Below are positions 10,374 through 20,357 of a stretch of 34,981 nucleotides of DNA, in pieces (the first letter of the stretch is position 1; the number at the start of each line of letters is the position of its first letter). The DNA comes from Chitinispirillia bacterium (lineage in GTDB: Bacteria > Fibrobacterota > Chitinivibrionia > Chitinivibrionales > Chitinispirillaceae). The translations under genes were made by a program, and so were the position numbers. Location: contig WQRV01000010.1 in NCBI GenBank assembly GCA_009786575.1, positions 1-34,981 of the forward strand, in the 5' to 3' direction. The notes under the pieces were generated by a model that did no database searches, was not told the DNA's origin, and saw nothing but the letters and a program-made list of their open reading frames with translations.

Positions 10374-13012
10374 TAAGAAACATCCGCATACAGGTCAGGC
10401 TGCTCGTCTCTTTCTTCGCCATAGCGTTTATCACCATGCTCGCCGGCCTCACCGGGTTCATGAGCCTGCGCAGCATCGGCGACGATGCCGTGAAATCCAT
10501 CGCCGCGCTCAATGTACTCAACGATATGTACGATTACAATGTGGAGGCCGACAACGGCATTTATTATATGCTGCGTTTCCGCGACTCGCTCATCAGGGAA
10601 TACCTCGACAATGTTACCGCCGAGCGCATAGGGAAGATGCAGAGTTTCATGGCCGACTTCATCGCGCTGCACCAGAGCCGCTTCCGCCACATCTTTACGC
10701 CGGGTGAGGAGCAGGATATGATCAATTTGCTGCAGATATACAACGAGACATACCTGCCGATCTTAAACGAGATATTCGAGCTGCACGACAACGGCGACAC
10801 CGAGCGGGCGATCTCGCTCTACGAGCGGCGGCTCGACCCGATATACTGCGCGATCTACTACAGCGTGGGCAACGCGTTCGACAAGGTGTTCGAGTCTACG
10901 CAGGAGACAGTCTCCAGCAACAGCGCCCACGCCTCCGCCAGCGCGGCGTTTTTAGTGATGATGATCTTCGCGTCGTTCATCATGGCCGTCATCCTCACGC
11001 TCGTCGTTACCAGGTCCATCTCTACTCCGCTCGAAGACATCCGGCGCACGGCCGAGAAGATGGCGCACGGCAGCCTCGACGTAGACTTCAAGAGCGGGAG
11101 CGGCAAGGACGAGTTTTCTAATTTGGCCGCGAGCCTCAACGAGACGGTGCACCAGCTCAAGCAGGTGCAGCAGCTGCGGATGGAGGCGGTAGAGAGCCGC
11201 CACGAGAAGGAGAAAGCCGAGGCCGCCACCATTGCCAAGAGCCGCTTTTTGGCCAAAATGAGCCACGAGATACGCACCCCCATGAACGCCATCGTGGGCA
11301 TGGCCGAACTTGCCATGCGCGAAAATATTCCGCCTGCGGCGTACGATCAGGTGCAGACGATAAAGCAGGCAGGCGCGAACTTGTTATCCATTATCAATGA
11401 CCTCCTCGACTTCTCGAAGATCGAAAGCGGGAAGCTCGACATCCTCCCCGACAACTACGCGTTCTCTACGCTGATAAACGATGTCACGAGCATTATCAAG
11501 ACGAGGATTATCGACGGACCCTTGCAGTTTATAGTAGATGTAGACGACAACATCCCAAACGAGCTCTACGGCGACGAGGTGAGGATACGCCAGGTGCTGC
11601 TCAACATTTTGAGCAACGCCGTAAAGTATACTGAGAATGGGCACATCAGGCTCGTTGCGCGGGGGGAAACCGTCGAGACGAAAGAGGGCGTGTCCGTCAA
11701 CCTTACGATAAGTGTCACCGACACCGGCAAGGGGATAAGGAAAGAGGACATAGGCAAGCTCTTCGGCGAGTTCGTGCAGGTAGACCAGGCGAACAACAAG
11801 GGCATAGAGGGCACGGGCCTCGGCCTCGCCATCACATGGAACCTCGTTAAGGCGATGGGCGGAGACATTACGGTAGAATCGGAGTACGGCAAAGGCAGCA
11901 CATTTACCGTCACGCTGCAGCAGATGCGCGGCAAGTCCGACACGCTCGCGTTAAAGAGGGGGGCGCGGGCATTTGTCGCCCCCGACGCAAAGGTGCTTGT
12001 GGTAGACGACATAACCACAAACCTGAAAGTAGCCTCGGGGCTCCTTGCCCCCTACAGTATGCGGCTTACAATGTGCGAGAGCGGCGCGGCGGCGATAAAG
12101 GCGGTGAGCGAAGAAGTGTTTGACCTCGTATTCATGGACCACATGATGCCAGGGATGGACGGCATAGAAGCCACAAAGCGCATCCGCGAGCTCGGCGACG
12201 CACGGTTCGAAAAACTCCCGATAGTCGCGCTCACCGCCAACGCCGTCTCCGGTATGAAAGAGATGTTCCTCAAATACGGCTTCAACGACTTCCTCTCGAA
12301 ACCGATAGACACAATAAAACTGAATATGCTGCTTGACCAGTGGATACCGGCTGAAAAAAAGGTTGAGGCGGTAGACCCCGGCAATTTTAAGGGCAGCGAG
12401 GTTGTCGATATAGAGATTCCCGGCATCAACGCGAAAAACGGCGTAGCCACATCTGGCGGTACGGTAAAAAATTATCTGCAAACGCTCGCCGTCTTCACCA
12501 AGGACGGCCGCAAAAAGATCGACGAATTGAATAAAGCGCTCGAGGGCGACGACCTGCACCTCTACACGACATACGTCCACGCGCTGAAGAGCGCCGCGGC
12601 CAACATAGGCGCGTACCGCCTCTCAGAATCGGCCCGCGTACTCGAATCAGCCGGAAATGAGAAAAACCGCGAGTTCATACGCGCCAACAACAAAAGGATG
12701 CTCGGCGATCTCGAAGCCATATTAAAAGGTATAGACAAATACCTCGCCGAAAATGCAGAAACGCAGAGCGGCGACGTAGACATAAACGCCGTAAAAGACG
12801 CTCTCGCCAAACTGAATTCCGCGATAGACGAAATGAACGTAAGCGCCATCAGCGAGGCCGTCAAGTGCCTCAAACAGTTCACAAACGCCAAAAATATCGG
12901 AGCCGAGGTAGACAACATCCTCCAAAATGCGATGGTGGGGGAGTACGACGAGGCGGCGGAGCAGGCGGAGGGGTTGATTAAGGCGTTGGATGGCGGCAGC
13001 GGCAACGGGTAG
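10370..13012 (+). CDS. Membrane hybrid histidine kinase: 4-helix sensor-HAMP-HisKA-HATPase_c-REC-Hpt
   Basis: TM segments, SRFLAKMSHEIRTPMNAIVG H-box, NILSNAVKYT, GTGLGLAI, REC VVDDITTN...FMDHMMPGMDG, Hpt HALKSAAANIGA. ATGA overlap with the upstream gene. Confidence 0.93.
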   Translation: MIRNIRIQVRLLVSFFAIAFITMLAGLTGFMSLRSIGDDAVKSIAALNVLNDMYDYNVEADNGIYYMLRFRDSLIREYLDNVTAERIGKMQSFMADFIALHQSRFRHIFTPGEEQDMINLLQIYNETYLPILNEIFELHDNGDTERAISLYERRLDPIYCAIYYSVGNAFDKVFESTQETVSSNSAHASASAAFLVMMIFASFIMAVILTLVVTRSISTPLEDIRRTAEKMAHGSLDVDFKSGSGKDEFSNLAASLNETVHQLKQVQQLRMEAVESRHEKEKAEAATIAKSRFLAKMSHEIRTPMNAIVGMAELAMRENIPPAAYDQVQTIKQAGANLLSIINDLLDFSKIESGKLDILPDNYAFSTLINDVTSIIKTRIIDGPLQFIVDVDDNIPNELYGDEVRIRQVLLNILSNAVKYTENGHIRLVARGETVETKEGVSVNLTISVTDTGKGIRKEDIGKLFGEFVQVDQANNKGIEGTGLGLAITWNLVKAMGGDITVESEYGKGSTFTVTLQQMRGKSDTLALKRGARAFVAPDAKVLVVDDITTNLKVASGLLAPYSMRLTMCESGAAAIKAVSEEVFDLVFMDHMMPGMDGIEATKRIRELGDARFEKLPIVALTANAVSGMKEMFLKYGFNDFLSKPIDTIKLNMLLDQWIPAEKKVEAVDPGNFKGSEVVDIEIPGINAKNGVATSGGTVKNYLQTLAVFTKDGRKKIDELNKALEGDDLHLYTTYVHALKSAAANIGAYRLSESARVLESAGNEKNREFIRANNKRMLGDLEAILKGIDKYLAENAETQSGDVDINAVKDALAKLNSAIDEMNVSAISEAVKCLKQFTNAKNIGAEVDNILQNAMVGEYDEAAEQAEGLIKALDGGSGNG

Positions 13013-13035
13013 TATGCACCGGGCCCGGGTGCGCG

Positions 13036-13929
13036 TTAAAACGCGAATATATCCCCCAGGTACCTGACATACCCTTCCGCGCGCGGGTTGTCGAGGGCGC
13101 TTAGGGCCTGCAGGGCGTTTCTGTGGACCATTTTGTTGTCGCTTAGGAGGCATGAGCCTGCCGAGTCTATTACCTTTTGGCTTTTTGAGAATTTTACCTG
13201 TGTTATGACCCACAGGGCGGATGCTTTGTAGAGGGCGTCTTTGCTGGTTAGCATTTCCATTAGGTCTTCTTCGATGTCGGTGTGTCCGAGGTTGTGGAGC
13301 GCCTTGAGTACGTTGCCGCGGATGCGGTTGCTGGGGTCTTTGCGGTATTTGAAGAGGGCGGGCGCAAGTCGGGGGTTTCCAAGGCTTTCCAGCGCTTCGA
13401 CGGTGTTTGCGCGGACGCGTTTGTCTTCGTCGCCCAGCAGGGTCATGACCATTTGCTGGTCGTTTGGGCCCATCATTTTGCCGAGCAGTATGACGGCTGT
13501 GGCTTTGATTTTGGGGTCTTTGTCCTGCAGGAGCTTGGCGAGCAGGGTTTTTACGCGCGGGTGGCGGCGCAGGATGCCGAGCATTTGCAGGGCCGAGAGG
13601 CGCCTCGCGTTGTCGTTGGACATGAGGTCTTTGCTGATTTCGTTGATGATTTTGGGGTCGAGGGTTTGCAGGATTGTGGCGAGTTTGTGGCGCATTTCGG
13701 TGGTAAGCTCGCTGAAACGGGAGAGGAGGCTCTCCTTTATGATGGAGCAGATGGCCTCTACGGCGAGTTTTTTGACTGTGGGGTCGGTGCCGCCGCTTGA
13801 GGCTATGGGCATGAGCAGGGCGATGTCCGAGACCGTGCCGGCCTTGTTCATCAGCCGCATGGCGTGGACCATGTTGTCCTGGCTGCCGCGCGGCGTTTTT
13901 ATTTCGCGAATGGCTTCTTCTTTGGTCAT
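13036..13929 (-). CDS. HEAT-repeat protein
   Basis: Repeated helical units such as NARRLSALQMLGIL, DPKIKATAVILLGKM, DKRVRANTVEALESLG, SNRIRGNVLKALHNLG. Confidence 0.8.
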   Translation of the reverse strand: MTKEEAIREIKTPRGSQDNMVHAMRLMNKAGTVSDIALLMPIASSGGTDPTVKKLAVEAICSIIKESLLSRFSELTTEMRHKLATILQTLDPKIINEISKDLMSNDNARRLSALQMLGILRRHPRVKTLLAKLLQDKDPKIKATAVILLGKMMGPNDQQMVMTLLGDEDKRVRANTVEALESLGNPRLAPALFKYRKDPSNRIRGNVLKALHNLGHTDIEEDLMEMLTSKDALYKASALWVITQVKFSKSQKVIDSAGSCLLSDNKMVHRNALQALSALDNPRAEGYVRYLGDIFAF

Positions 13930-14048
13930 GCTGCCCGTTTCCCCGTATTAAGAGTAATGGCGGCAGGGGGCGGCGAGTCCCCCGCGGTCAAATTTCCCTA
14001 TAACAGTAATATACATCACAGGCAGGGGGGCGCGCCGGATTTTCGTAC

Positions 14049-16082
14049 TTATGCGCCGTTTTTTAGCCGGATCAGCGTATCCCGGAGCCTTGCGGCGCGC
14101 TCGAAGTCGAGGTTTTTGGCCGCCTCGATCATCTCCGCCTCGATTTCAGTTAATCGGCTGTCTCCGGCCTTTCCTGTAGTTTTTTTGCCCGCGGCGGCCG
14201 ATTTTTTGCCCGGCCTCCTGCCCCTCCCGGCCGATCCGAACCCGGACGGCTCGGCGGTTTCTAACGGCGGGTCGAGGGAGGCGTCGTACGGCGACAGTGA
14301 GGCGTCGCTTATTTTCCGCTCCACGCTGCGGGGGGTTATGCCGTGCTCCTCGTTGTACGCAAGCTGCTTCGCCCGGCGGCGGCCGCACTCCTCGAGCGTC
14401 TTGTTGATGGAGCCGGTCATAACGTCGGCGTAAAGGATGATCCGCCCGTTTATGTTGCGCGCGGCGCGTCCCGCTATTTGGACTATGGAGCGCGTGGAGC
14501 GCAGGAACCCCTCCTTGTCGGCGTCCAATATGGCAACTAAGGTAACTTCGGGCAAATCAAGGCCTTCCCGCAGCAGGTTTATGCCGATAAGCACATCGAA
14601 CTCCCCCTTGCGCAGGTCCCGCAGGATGTCTGTTCTTTCGAGCGTGTCGATCTCCGAGTGGAGGTAGCGGACGCGGAAGGCGAGGGATTCGAGGTACTCG
14701 GTGAGGTCTTCCGACATCTTCTTGGTAAGCGTGGTGACAAGCGCCCGCTCGCCGCGCCCGGCGACGCCGCGCAGCTGGTCTATGAGGTCGTCCACCTGGT
14801 TCTTGGCTGGGCGGATTTCGATGGGCGGGTCGACGAGGTGCGTGGGGCGGATGACCTGTTCGACTATCACCCCGCCGCTCTGCTCCAGTTCGTAGTCGCC
14901 CGGGGTCGCGGAGACGTAGATCAGCTTGTCGCACAGCCCCTCAAACTCCGGGAACTTCAGCGGGCGGTTGTCCATGGCGCAGGGGAGGCGGAAGCCGTGG
15001 TCGACTAAGGTTTGTTTGCGCGCGCGGTCGCCGTTGTACATACCGTTTATCTGCGGCACGGAGACGTGGGATTCGTCGATTATCATAAGGTACGGCGGCT
15101 TGAAGAAGTCGATCAGCGTGTAGGGGCGGGTCCCGGCGCCGCGCCCGTCGAGTACCCTCGAATAGTTCTCGATCCCGTTTACGTACCCGACCTCGGCGAG
15201 CATCTCCAGGTCGTAGCGCGTCCGCTGCTCTAACCGCTGGGCTTCAACGAGCTTGTTCTCCCGGCGGAGTATAGACAGCCGCTCCTCGAGCTCGTCGCCG
15301 ATGCGCTTTACGGCGTCTGCCATCGTTACGTCGGCTGTGGTCATGTAATGCTTTGCCGGGAATATAGTTATGTCGTCTAACTTAATTTTTGTTTTACCGT
15401 CTGTCGGGTTGATGAGCGAGAGCTGGTCGAGCTGGTCGCCGAAGGTTTCTATGCGGACGGCGTTTTCCTCGTAGGCGGGGAGGATTTCGATGACGTCGCC
15501 TTTGACGCGGAACGTGCCGCGCTCTAATGAGAAGTCGTTGCGGCGGTACTGCATCTCCGTCAGCGCCAGCAGGAAATCGCGGCGGGAGAGGTCCTGGCCG
15601 GCTTTCAGTTTGACGGCCGACGCGGCGTAGGCGTCGGGGGAGCCTATGCCGTATATGCAGGAGACGCTGGCCACGATGATGACGTCGCGGCGGGATAGCA
15701 GGGAGGTGGTCGCTTTGAGGCGCAGGCGGTCTATGTCGTCGTTTATCATTGAGGTTTTGGAGATGTAGGTGTCTGTGCTGGGTATGTAGGCTTCGGGCTG
15801 GTAGTAGTCGTAGAAGCTGACGAAGTATTCCACGGCGTTTTCTGGGAAGAACTCCTTAAACTCCTGGAACAGCTGCGCCGCGAGGGTTTTGTTGTGCGAT
15901 ATGATTAGCGTAGGCAGCTGCGTCTGCTCGATTACGTTGGCTATTGTAAAAGTTTTGCCTGAGCCGGTAACGCCGAGCAGCACCTGGCTATGGTCGCCGC
16001 GGTTGATGCCGTCGACTAATTCCTTGATGGCCTGGGGCTGGTCGCCGGCGGGGGAGTAGCCGCTGTGGAGTTTGAGTTTCAT
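14049..16082 (-). CDS. uvrB: Excinuclease ABC subunit B
   Basis: GYSPAGDQPQAI, LLGVTGSGKTFT, YFVSFYDYYQPEAYIP, INLLREGLDLPEVTLVAILDADKEGFLRS, UVR motif near the C-terminus. Confidence 0.97.
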   Translation of the reverse strand: MKLKLHSGYSPAGDQPQAIKELVDGINRGDHSQVLLGVTGSGKTFTIANVIEQTQLPTLIISHNKTLAAQLFQEFKEFFPENAVEYFVSFYDYYQPEAYIPSTDTYISKTSMINDDIDRLRLKATTSLLSRRDVIIVASVSCIYGIGSPDAYAASAVKLKAGQDLSRRDFLLALTEMQYRRNDFSLERGTFRVKGDVIEILPAYEENAVRIETFGDQLDQLSLINPTDGKTKIKLDDITIFPAKHYMTTADVTMADAVKRIGDELEERLSILRRENKLVEAQRLEQRTRYDLEMLAEVGYVNGIENYSRVLDGRGAGTRPYTLIDFFKPPYLMIIDESHVSVPQINGMYNGDRARKQTLVDHGFRLPCAMDNRPLKFPEFEGLCDKLIYVSATPGDYELEQSGGVIVEQVIRPTHLVDPPIEIRPAKNQVDDLIDQLRGVAGRGERALVTTLTKKMSEDLTEYLESLAFRVRYLHSEIDTLERTDILRDLRKGEFDVLIGINLLREGLDLPEVTLVAILDADKEGFLRSTRSIVQIAGRAARNINGRIILYADVMTGSINKTLEECGRRRAKQLAYNEEHGITPRSVERKISDASLSPYDASLDPPLETAEPSGFGSAGRGRRPGKKSAAAGKKTTGKAGDSRLTEIEAEMIEAAKNLDFERAARLRDTLIRLKNGA

Positions 16083-16327
16083 TAATTGTTGAACACCATC
16101 CCCAGTGACAGCGCTATCATAAAGACGAACCAGGCGTAGAGCAGGAGGCCGTTTAGGGCCTGCTCTACCTTCGAGTGCTCCTGCTTGTTTTCGGCGGGGG
16201 CCGCCGGTTGGGCCGCGGGGGCAGGTTTTTTTACGAATTTCGCCTTGATGTGCTTGTACACCGACCGGGCCGTGAAGGCGAAGAGCAGCAAGCCCGTTAT
16301 TTTTATCAATATTGCCGCCAGATCCAT
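16082..16327 (-). CDS. Small two-helix membrane protein of unknown function
   Basis: 81 aa; hydrophobic segments at both ends flanking a Pro/Ala/Lys linker; stop overlaps the uvrB start (TAATG). Confidence 0.6.
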   Translation of the reverse strand: MDLAAILIKITGLLLFAFTARSVYKHIKAKFVKKPAPAAQPAAPAENKQEHSKVEQALNGLLLYAWFVFMIALSLGMVFNN

Positions 16328-16340
16328 GCTTTCCGCCCTT

Positions 16341-16793
16341 TCAGTATCCGCCGAGGAAGTTGTAGTCGTCGAGCGGGTCCGGTTCCGGCCCCGGCCCGCC
16401 TCCGCCCGCGTCTACCTTCGCGGCTATGAGCCTCCGCTGGGCGATTTCCATGCCGTTCCAGAGCAGCACGAACTCGTACTCGCCCGGCTCGGGGAGGGGG
16501 AGGCCGGTAATGTTCCCGCCTATTTCGACGACAGCGCGCCGGTTGTCGGAGGCTTTCACTTCCCACGGCGGCATCGACATGGAGAAGGAGCCCCCCTCCT
16601 TGCGGAAGACGAGCTGCGCCTGGCTGTCGGCGGCCACGTCGGTGAGGGCTATGTATATCGCGCAGTTGCTGTGCTTCGTGGGGAAGCCGCCGCTGTTTAT
16701 CGCGCTGAAGGTGCCGGAGAGGATGCTCTTGCCGGTATGGACGTCGCGGTAGTAGTAGTCGCAGACGAGCATTGCCAGAACTATTGGTTTCAT
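16341..16793 (-). CDS. Hypothetical protein, possibly DUF6941-like
   Basis: 150 aa ORF with ...VLAMLVCDYYYRDVHTGKSILSGTFSAI...; co-directional with and close to the downstream gene. Confidence 0.55.
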   Translation of the reverse strand: MKPIVLAMLVCDYYYRDVHTGKSILSGTFSAINSGGFPTKHSNCAIYIALTDVAADSQAQLVFRKEGGSFSMSMPPWEVKASDNRRAVVEIGGNITGLPLPEPGEYEFVLLWNGMEIAQRRLIAAKVDAGGGGPGPEPDPLDDYNFLGGY

Positions 16794-16956
16794 ATTCTAT
16801 TAAGGTCCTTATGTTTTTGCGGCGGCGGCCGTCCCCGGCTGCGCGCGCTTTTAAAATCAACGGCAAAAATACATCAAAAAATTAACACCGTCCTCAGAGT
16901 ATAATATATATTATTATCGGCACCGAAAGTACATCTATTTTACGGAGAATTGAAAA

Positions 16957-17643
16957 ATGGCTTTGACCAAAGAGGAAATTACCCGGAAATTGCTGCATCT
17001 GTTTGCCCTTATCATGCCCGCCGGGCTGTTTTACTTCCCCCGGTGGGAGTTCTACCCCTATTGGCTGTCTGCGGCGCTGCTGGCGTTTTTTGTGGCCGGG
17101 TCTATTATTGTGGAGACGCTGCGGTTCAGGGTCCCGGCGGTGCAGGCGCTGTTCTACAAGTGCTTCGGGCACATGCTGCGGACTGAGGAGAAGGGCAAGG
17201 TTACGGGCAGCACTTACGTGGTCGGGGCCGCGCTTATCTGCTCGCTTATATTCTGGGACGAGCCGCTGAGGCACATATCCTTTATGGTACTTACGATGTT
17301 TATTCTGGGCGATGCCGCGGCGGCCCTTGTGGGGATCAGCATTGGGCGGATAAAGATCGGGAGGAAGAGCCTTGAGGGGAGTTTGGCTTGTTTTCTGCTA
17401 TGTATGATACTGTTCTACGCCCTGTTCCCGCACCTGCCGCACCTGCTTCCGCTTGCCTGGCAGGCCAGTAAGGCCAATATGCTCTGGATAGCCCTCGCGG
17501 CGTCGTTCTCGATAACGATTTTTGAGCTGGTACCGCTTAAAATCACATCAAAACTGACTATTAACGACAATCTGGCCGTGCCGGTCATCACCGGCCTGAT
17601 AATACTTCTTATGGAGAGGGTGCTTTTCAAAACCCCGTTCTGA
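16957..17643 (+). CDS. Dolichol/phytol kinase-like (SEC59/DGK1/VTE5-type) integral membrane protein
   Basis: EEITRKLLHLFALIMP N-terminus, KVTGSTYVVGAALI, ILGDAAAALVGISIGRIKIGRKSLEGSLACF, NDNLAVPVITG. Confidence 0.75.
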   Translation: MALTKEEITRKLLHLFALIMPAGLFYFPRWEFYPYWLSAALLAFFVAGSIIVETLRFRVPAVQALFYKCFGHMLRTEEKGKVTGSTYVVGAALICSLIFWDEPLRHISFMVLTMFILGDAAAALVGISIGRIKIGRKSLEGSLACFLLCMILFYALFPHLPHLLPLAWQASKANMLWIALAASFSITIFELVPLKITSKLTINDNLAVPVITGLIILLMERVLFKTPF

Positions 17644-18003
17644 TTGCTCTCCCATAGCTCCCGTATGCGGTAGCGGCCGGGGTATTTTAGTTCTGTCGGA
17701 AACACCGGCGCAGGGCGCGCGGGGCGGATGCCGCGGTGGAGGCGCGGCGGGGGAGCGGGTGCGCGCCGGCGGGCGCCGTTTTAAGGCGGGGGCCGGCGGG
17801 GCCGGGTATGGCGGGGCGACGGTTCCGCAGTGCGTAATTGACACTGGTGCAAACGGTTACGCGGCGCTCCCGTTTACAGGCGTACCGGGGGCGGGGGACG
17901 GCGTGTGGGGCAATAAAAGGCGGTTTGCGGCTGCCCGGCCCCGGCAAATTGAATCGAAAAATTGAAATAATTAAATCCAAAAACATTAAAATCACACAAT
18001 TAT

Positions 18004-18033
18004 TTGACGGGATGTTGGCATAAATACTATAAT
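18004..18033 (+). promoter_or_regulatory. Strong sigma70-like promoter for metY
   Basis: TTGACG, 18-bp spacer, TATAAT. Confidence 0.65.
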
Positions 18034-18099
18034 ATGGATAGTTTTGATATGATTATCAGGGGCTCGGTTAAGTAGCCCGCACAGCCCAAGGAGAGACAG

Positions 18100-19374
18100 A
18101 TGCCGTACAAGTTTGAGACATTGCAGCTGCACGCGGGGCAGGAGGCCCCCGATCCCGTAACCGGCTCGCGCACGGTGCCTATTTACGCCACTACCGCCTA
18201 CGTCTTCGACGACTGCGCTCAGGCGGCGGCGCGGTTCAACCTGACCGAGGGCGGGAACATCTACACGCGGCTCATGAACCCGACCACCGATGTTTTTGAG
18301 CGGCGGATGGCGGCGCTTGAGGGCGGCGTCGCGGCGCTTGCCACGGCCTCGGGCATGGCGGCGCTGGCTTACGCGGTGCAGAACATCACGGTAGCCGGGC
18401 AGAACATCGTCTCCGACAGGCGGATCTACGGCGGGTCGTACAATCTGCTGGCGCACACCCTGCCCGACTGCGGGATTACAACCAAATTTGTAGACGGCAG
18501 CGACCCAAACAATTTCAAAAACGCCATCGACGCGAACACGCGGGCCATATTTGTAGAAATGCTCAGCAACCCCAACTCGACCATCATCGACGTTGAGGCT
18601 ATCGCCAAAATCGCGCACGGCGCCGGCATCCCGCTCATTCTCGACAACACTTTCGCCACCCCGTACTACTTCCGCCCCATAGATTACGGCGCCGACATCG
18701 TCATCCACTCGGCCACCAAGTTTTTGGGCGGCCACAGCACGGTGATGGGCGGGGTAATCGTAGACGGCGGGAAGTTCGACTGGAAGCAGAACGACAAGTT
18801 CCCCGGCCTCGCGAAACCCACAGACAGCTACCACGGCGTGGTGATGGCCGATTTGGCCGGCCCGGCCGCGTTTGTGGTGAAGATAAGGGTAACGCTTTTG
18901 AGGGACACCGGCGCGACTATCAGCCCGTTCAACTCATTTTTGCTCCTGCAGGGGTTGGAAACGCTGTCGCTTCGCATGGAGCGGCACACGCAGAACGCGC
19001 TCAAAACCGTAGAGTTCCTGTCCAAACACCCGAAAGTGGAGAGCGTGAACCACCCTTCGGTAAAAACCCGTCAAGACAACGCGCTATATCAGCGTTATTA
19101 CCCCAAAGGGGCAGGCGCGATCTTCACGTTTGAGGTAAAAGGCGGCGTTGACGAAGCAAGGCGTTTCTGCGAGGCGCTGGAACTGTTCTCCCTCGTTGCC
19201 AACGTGGGCGACATGAAGTCGCTCGTTACCCATCCCGCCAGCATGACCCACTCGCAGCTCAACGAAAAAGAGCTTGCCGAGCAGGAGATCAAGCCCAACA
19301 CCGTGAGGCTGTCTGTAGGGGCGGAGCATATCGACGATATTATAGCGGACTTAGACAGGGCGCTTAACAGTTGA
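18100..19374 (+). CDS. metY: O-acetylhomoserine (thiol)-lyase / aminocarboxypropyltransferase
   Basis: FETLQLHAGQEAPDPVTGSRTVPIYATTAYVF, NPTTDVFERRMAALEGGVAALATASGMAA, SATKFLGGHSTVMGG. Confidence 0.93.
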   Translation: MPYKFETLQLHAGQEAPDPVTGSRTVPIYATTAYVFDDCAQAAARFNLTEGGNIYTRLMNPTTDVFERRMAALEGGVAALATASGMAALAYAVQNITVAGQNIVSDRRIYGGSYNLLAHTLPDCGITTKFVDGSDPNNFKNAIDANTRAIFVEMLSNPNSTIIDVEAIAKIAHGAGIPLILDNTFATPYYFRPIDYGADIVIHSATKFLGGHSTVMGGVIVDGGKFDWKQNDKFPGLAKPTDSYHGVVMADLAGPAAFVVKIRVTLLRDTGATISPFNSFLLLQGLETLSLRMERHTQNALKTVEFLSKHPKVESVNHPSVKTRQDNALYQRYYPKGAGAIFTFEVKGGVDEARRFCEALELFSLVANVGDMKSLVTHPASMTHSQLNEKELAEQEIKPNTVRLSVGAEHIDDIIADLDRALNS

Positions 19375-19436
19375 TAGTGCGGAGCGCGGGGCCTAACTCC
19401 AAACTGAATATAAATACCTTACCGATAGGGGATGTG

Positions 19437-20357
19437 ATGATGAAGGTTAGGGAGGTGCAGGACGAGATCATCCGGCTGAAGAAGGAGCGGGGCATCTGCG
19501 TCGCAGCGCACAGCTATCAGGCCCGGGAGATCATTGAGGCCGCAGATTTCACCGGCGACTCGTACCAGCTTAGCGTTATGGCCGCCAGGGCCCCGCAGAA
19601 CACTATCGTCATGTGCGGTGTAAAGTTCATGGCCGAGACGGTCAAGATACTCTCGCCTGAGAAGACTGTGCTGCTCGCCAACCCGACCGCCGGATGCCCC
19701 ATGGCCGACCAGATAGACAAGGAGCTCGTCCTCGCCGTTAAGGAGACCAACCCGGGCTACACGGTCGCCGCCTACATAAACACCACCGCCGACCTCAAGA
19801 CCGTCTGCGATGTCTGCGTAACCTCGTCGTCGGCTGTGAAGATCATCAGTAAACTGCCGGGCAATGAGATACTGTTTGTGCCCGACAGCAACCTCGGCGC
19901 GTGGGTTGCGCGGCAGGTTCCCAATAAGAAGATCAAGCTCCTGCAAGGCGGCTGCCCGGTCCACGAAAACGTGAACGCCAAAGATGTGCAGGCCATGCGT
20001 ACCGCCTGTCCCGACGCGCTGCTTTTGGTGCACCCCGAGTGCACCGCCGAAGTTTCGGCCCTCGCGGATTTCGTAGGGTCAACCACGGCCATCATGGAGT
20101 ACGCCGAAAAATCAGGCCACAGGGATTTTGTGATAGGCACTGAAATGAGCATAGTGGAGAACCTGCAGTACAAGTGCCCCGACAAGCGTTTCTATCCGCT
20201 CACGAAGGAGCTCATCTGCCCCGACATGAAACTGACCACGCTTGCCGACGTGCTGAACTGCGTGAGGGGCGACGGCGGGGAGGAGATAGTGCTCGACGAG
20301 GAGACGATTAAGGCGGCCCGTGTTTGTATAGACAAAATGATAGAGTTGGGGGAGTAA
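19437..20357 (+). CDS. nadA: Quinolinate synthase
   Basis: VAAHSYQAREIIEAADFTGDSYQLS, GVKFMAETVKILSPEKTVLLANPTAGCPMAD, FVIGTEMSIVENLQ. Start at 19437 chosen for the AGGGG RBS; ORF-track start is 19371. Confidence 0.93.
   Translation: MMKVREVQDEIIRLKKERGICVAAHSYQAREIIEAADFTGDSYQLSVMAARAPQNTIVMCGVKFMAETVKILSPEKTVLLANPTAGCPMADQIDKELVLAVKETNPGYTVAAYINTTADLKTVCDVCVTSSSAVKIISKLPGNEILFVPDSNLGAWVARQVPNKKIKLLQGGCPVHENVNAKDVQAMRTACPDALLLVHPECTAEVSALADFVGSTTAIMEYAEKSGHRDFVIGTEMSIVENLQYKCPDKRFYPLTKELICPDMKLTTLADVLNCVRGDGGEEIVLDEETIKAARVCIDKMIELGE

Noticed and set aside
17687-17995. 102-aa minus-strand ORF in the G-rich island
   Set aside because: Low-complexity Arg/Pro/Ala product driven by GC skew, with no domain or convincing RBS; reported as an unusual DNA island instead.
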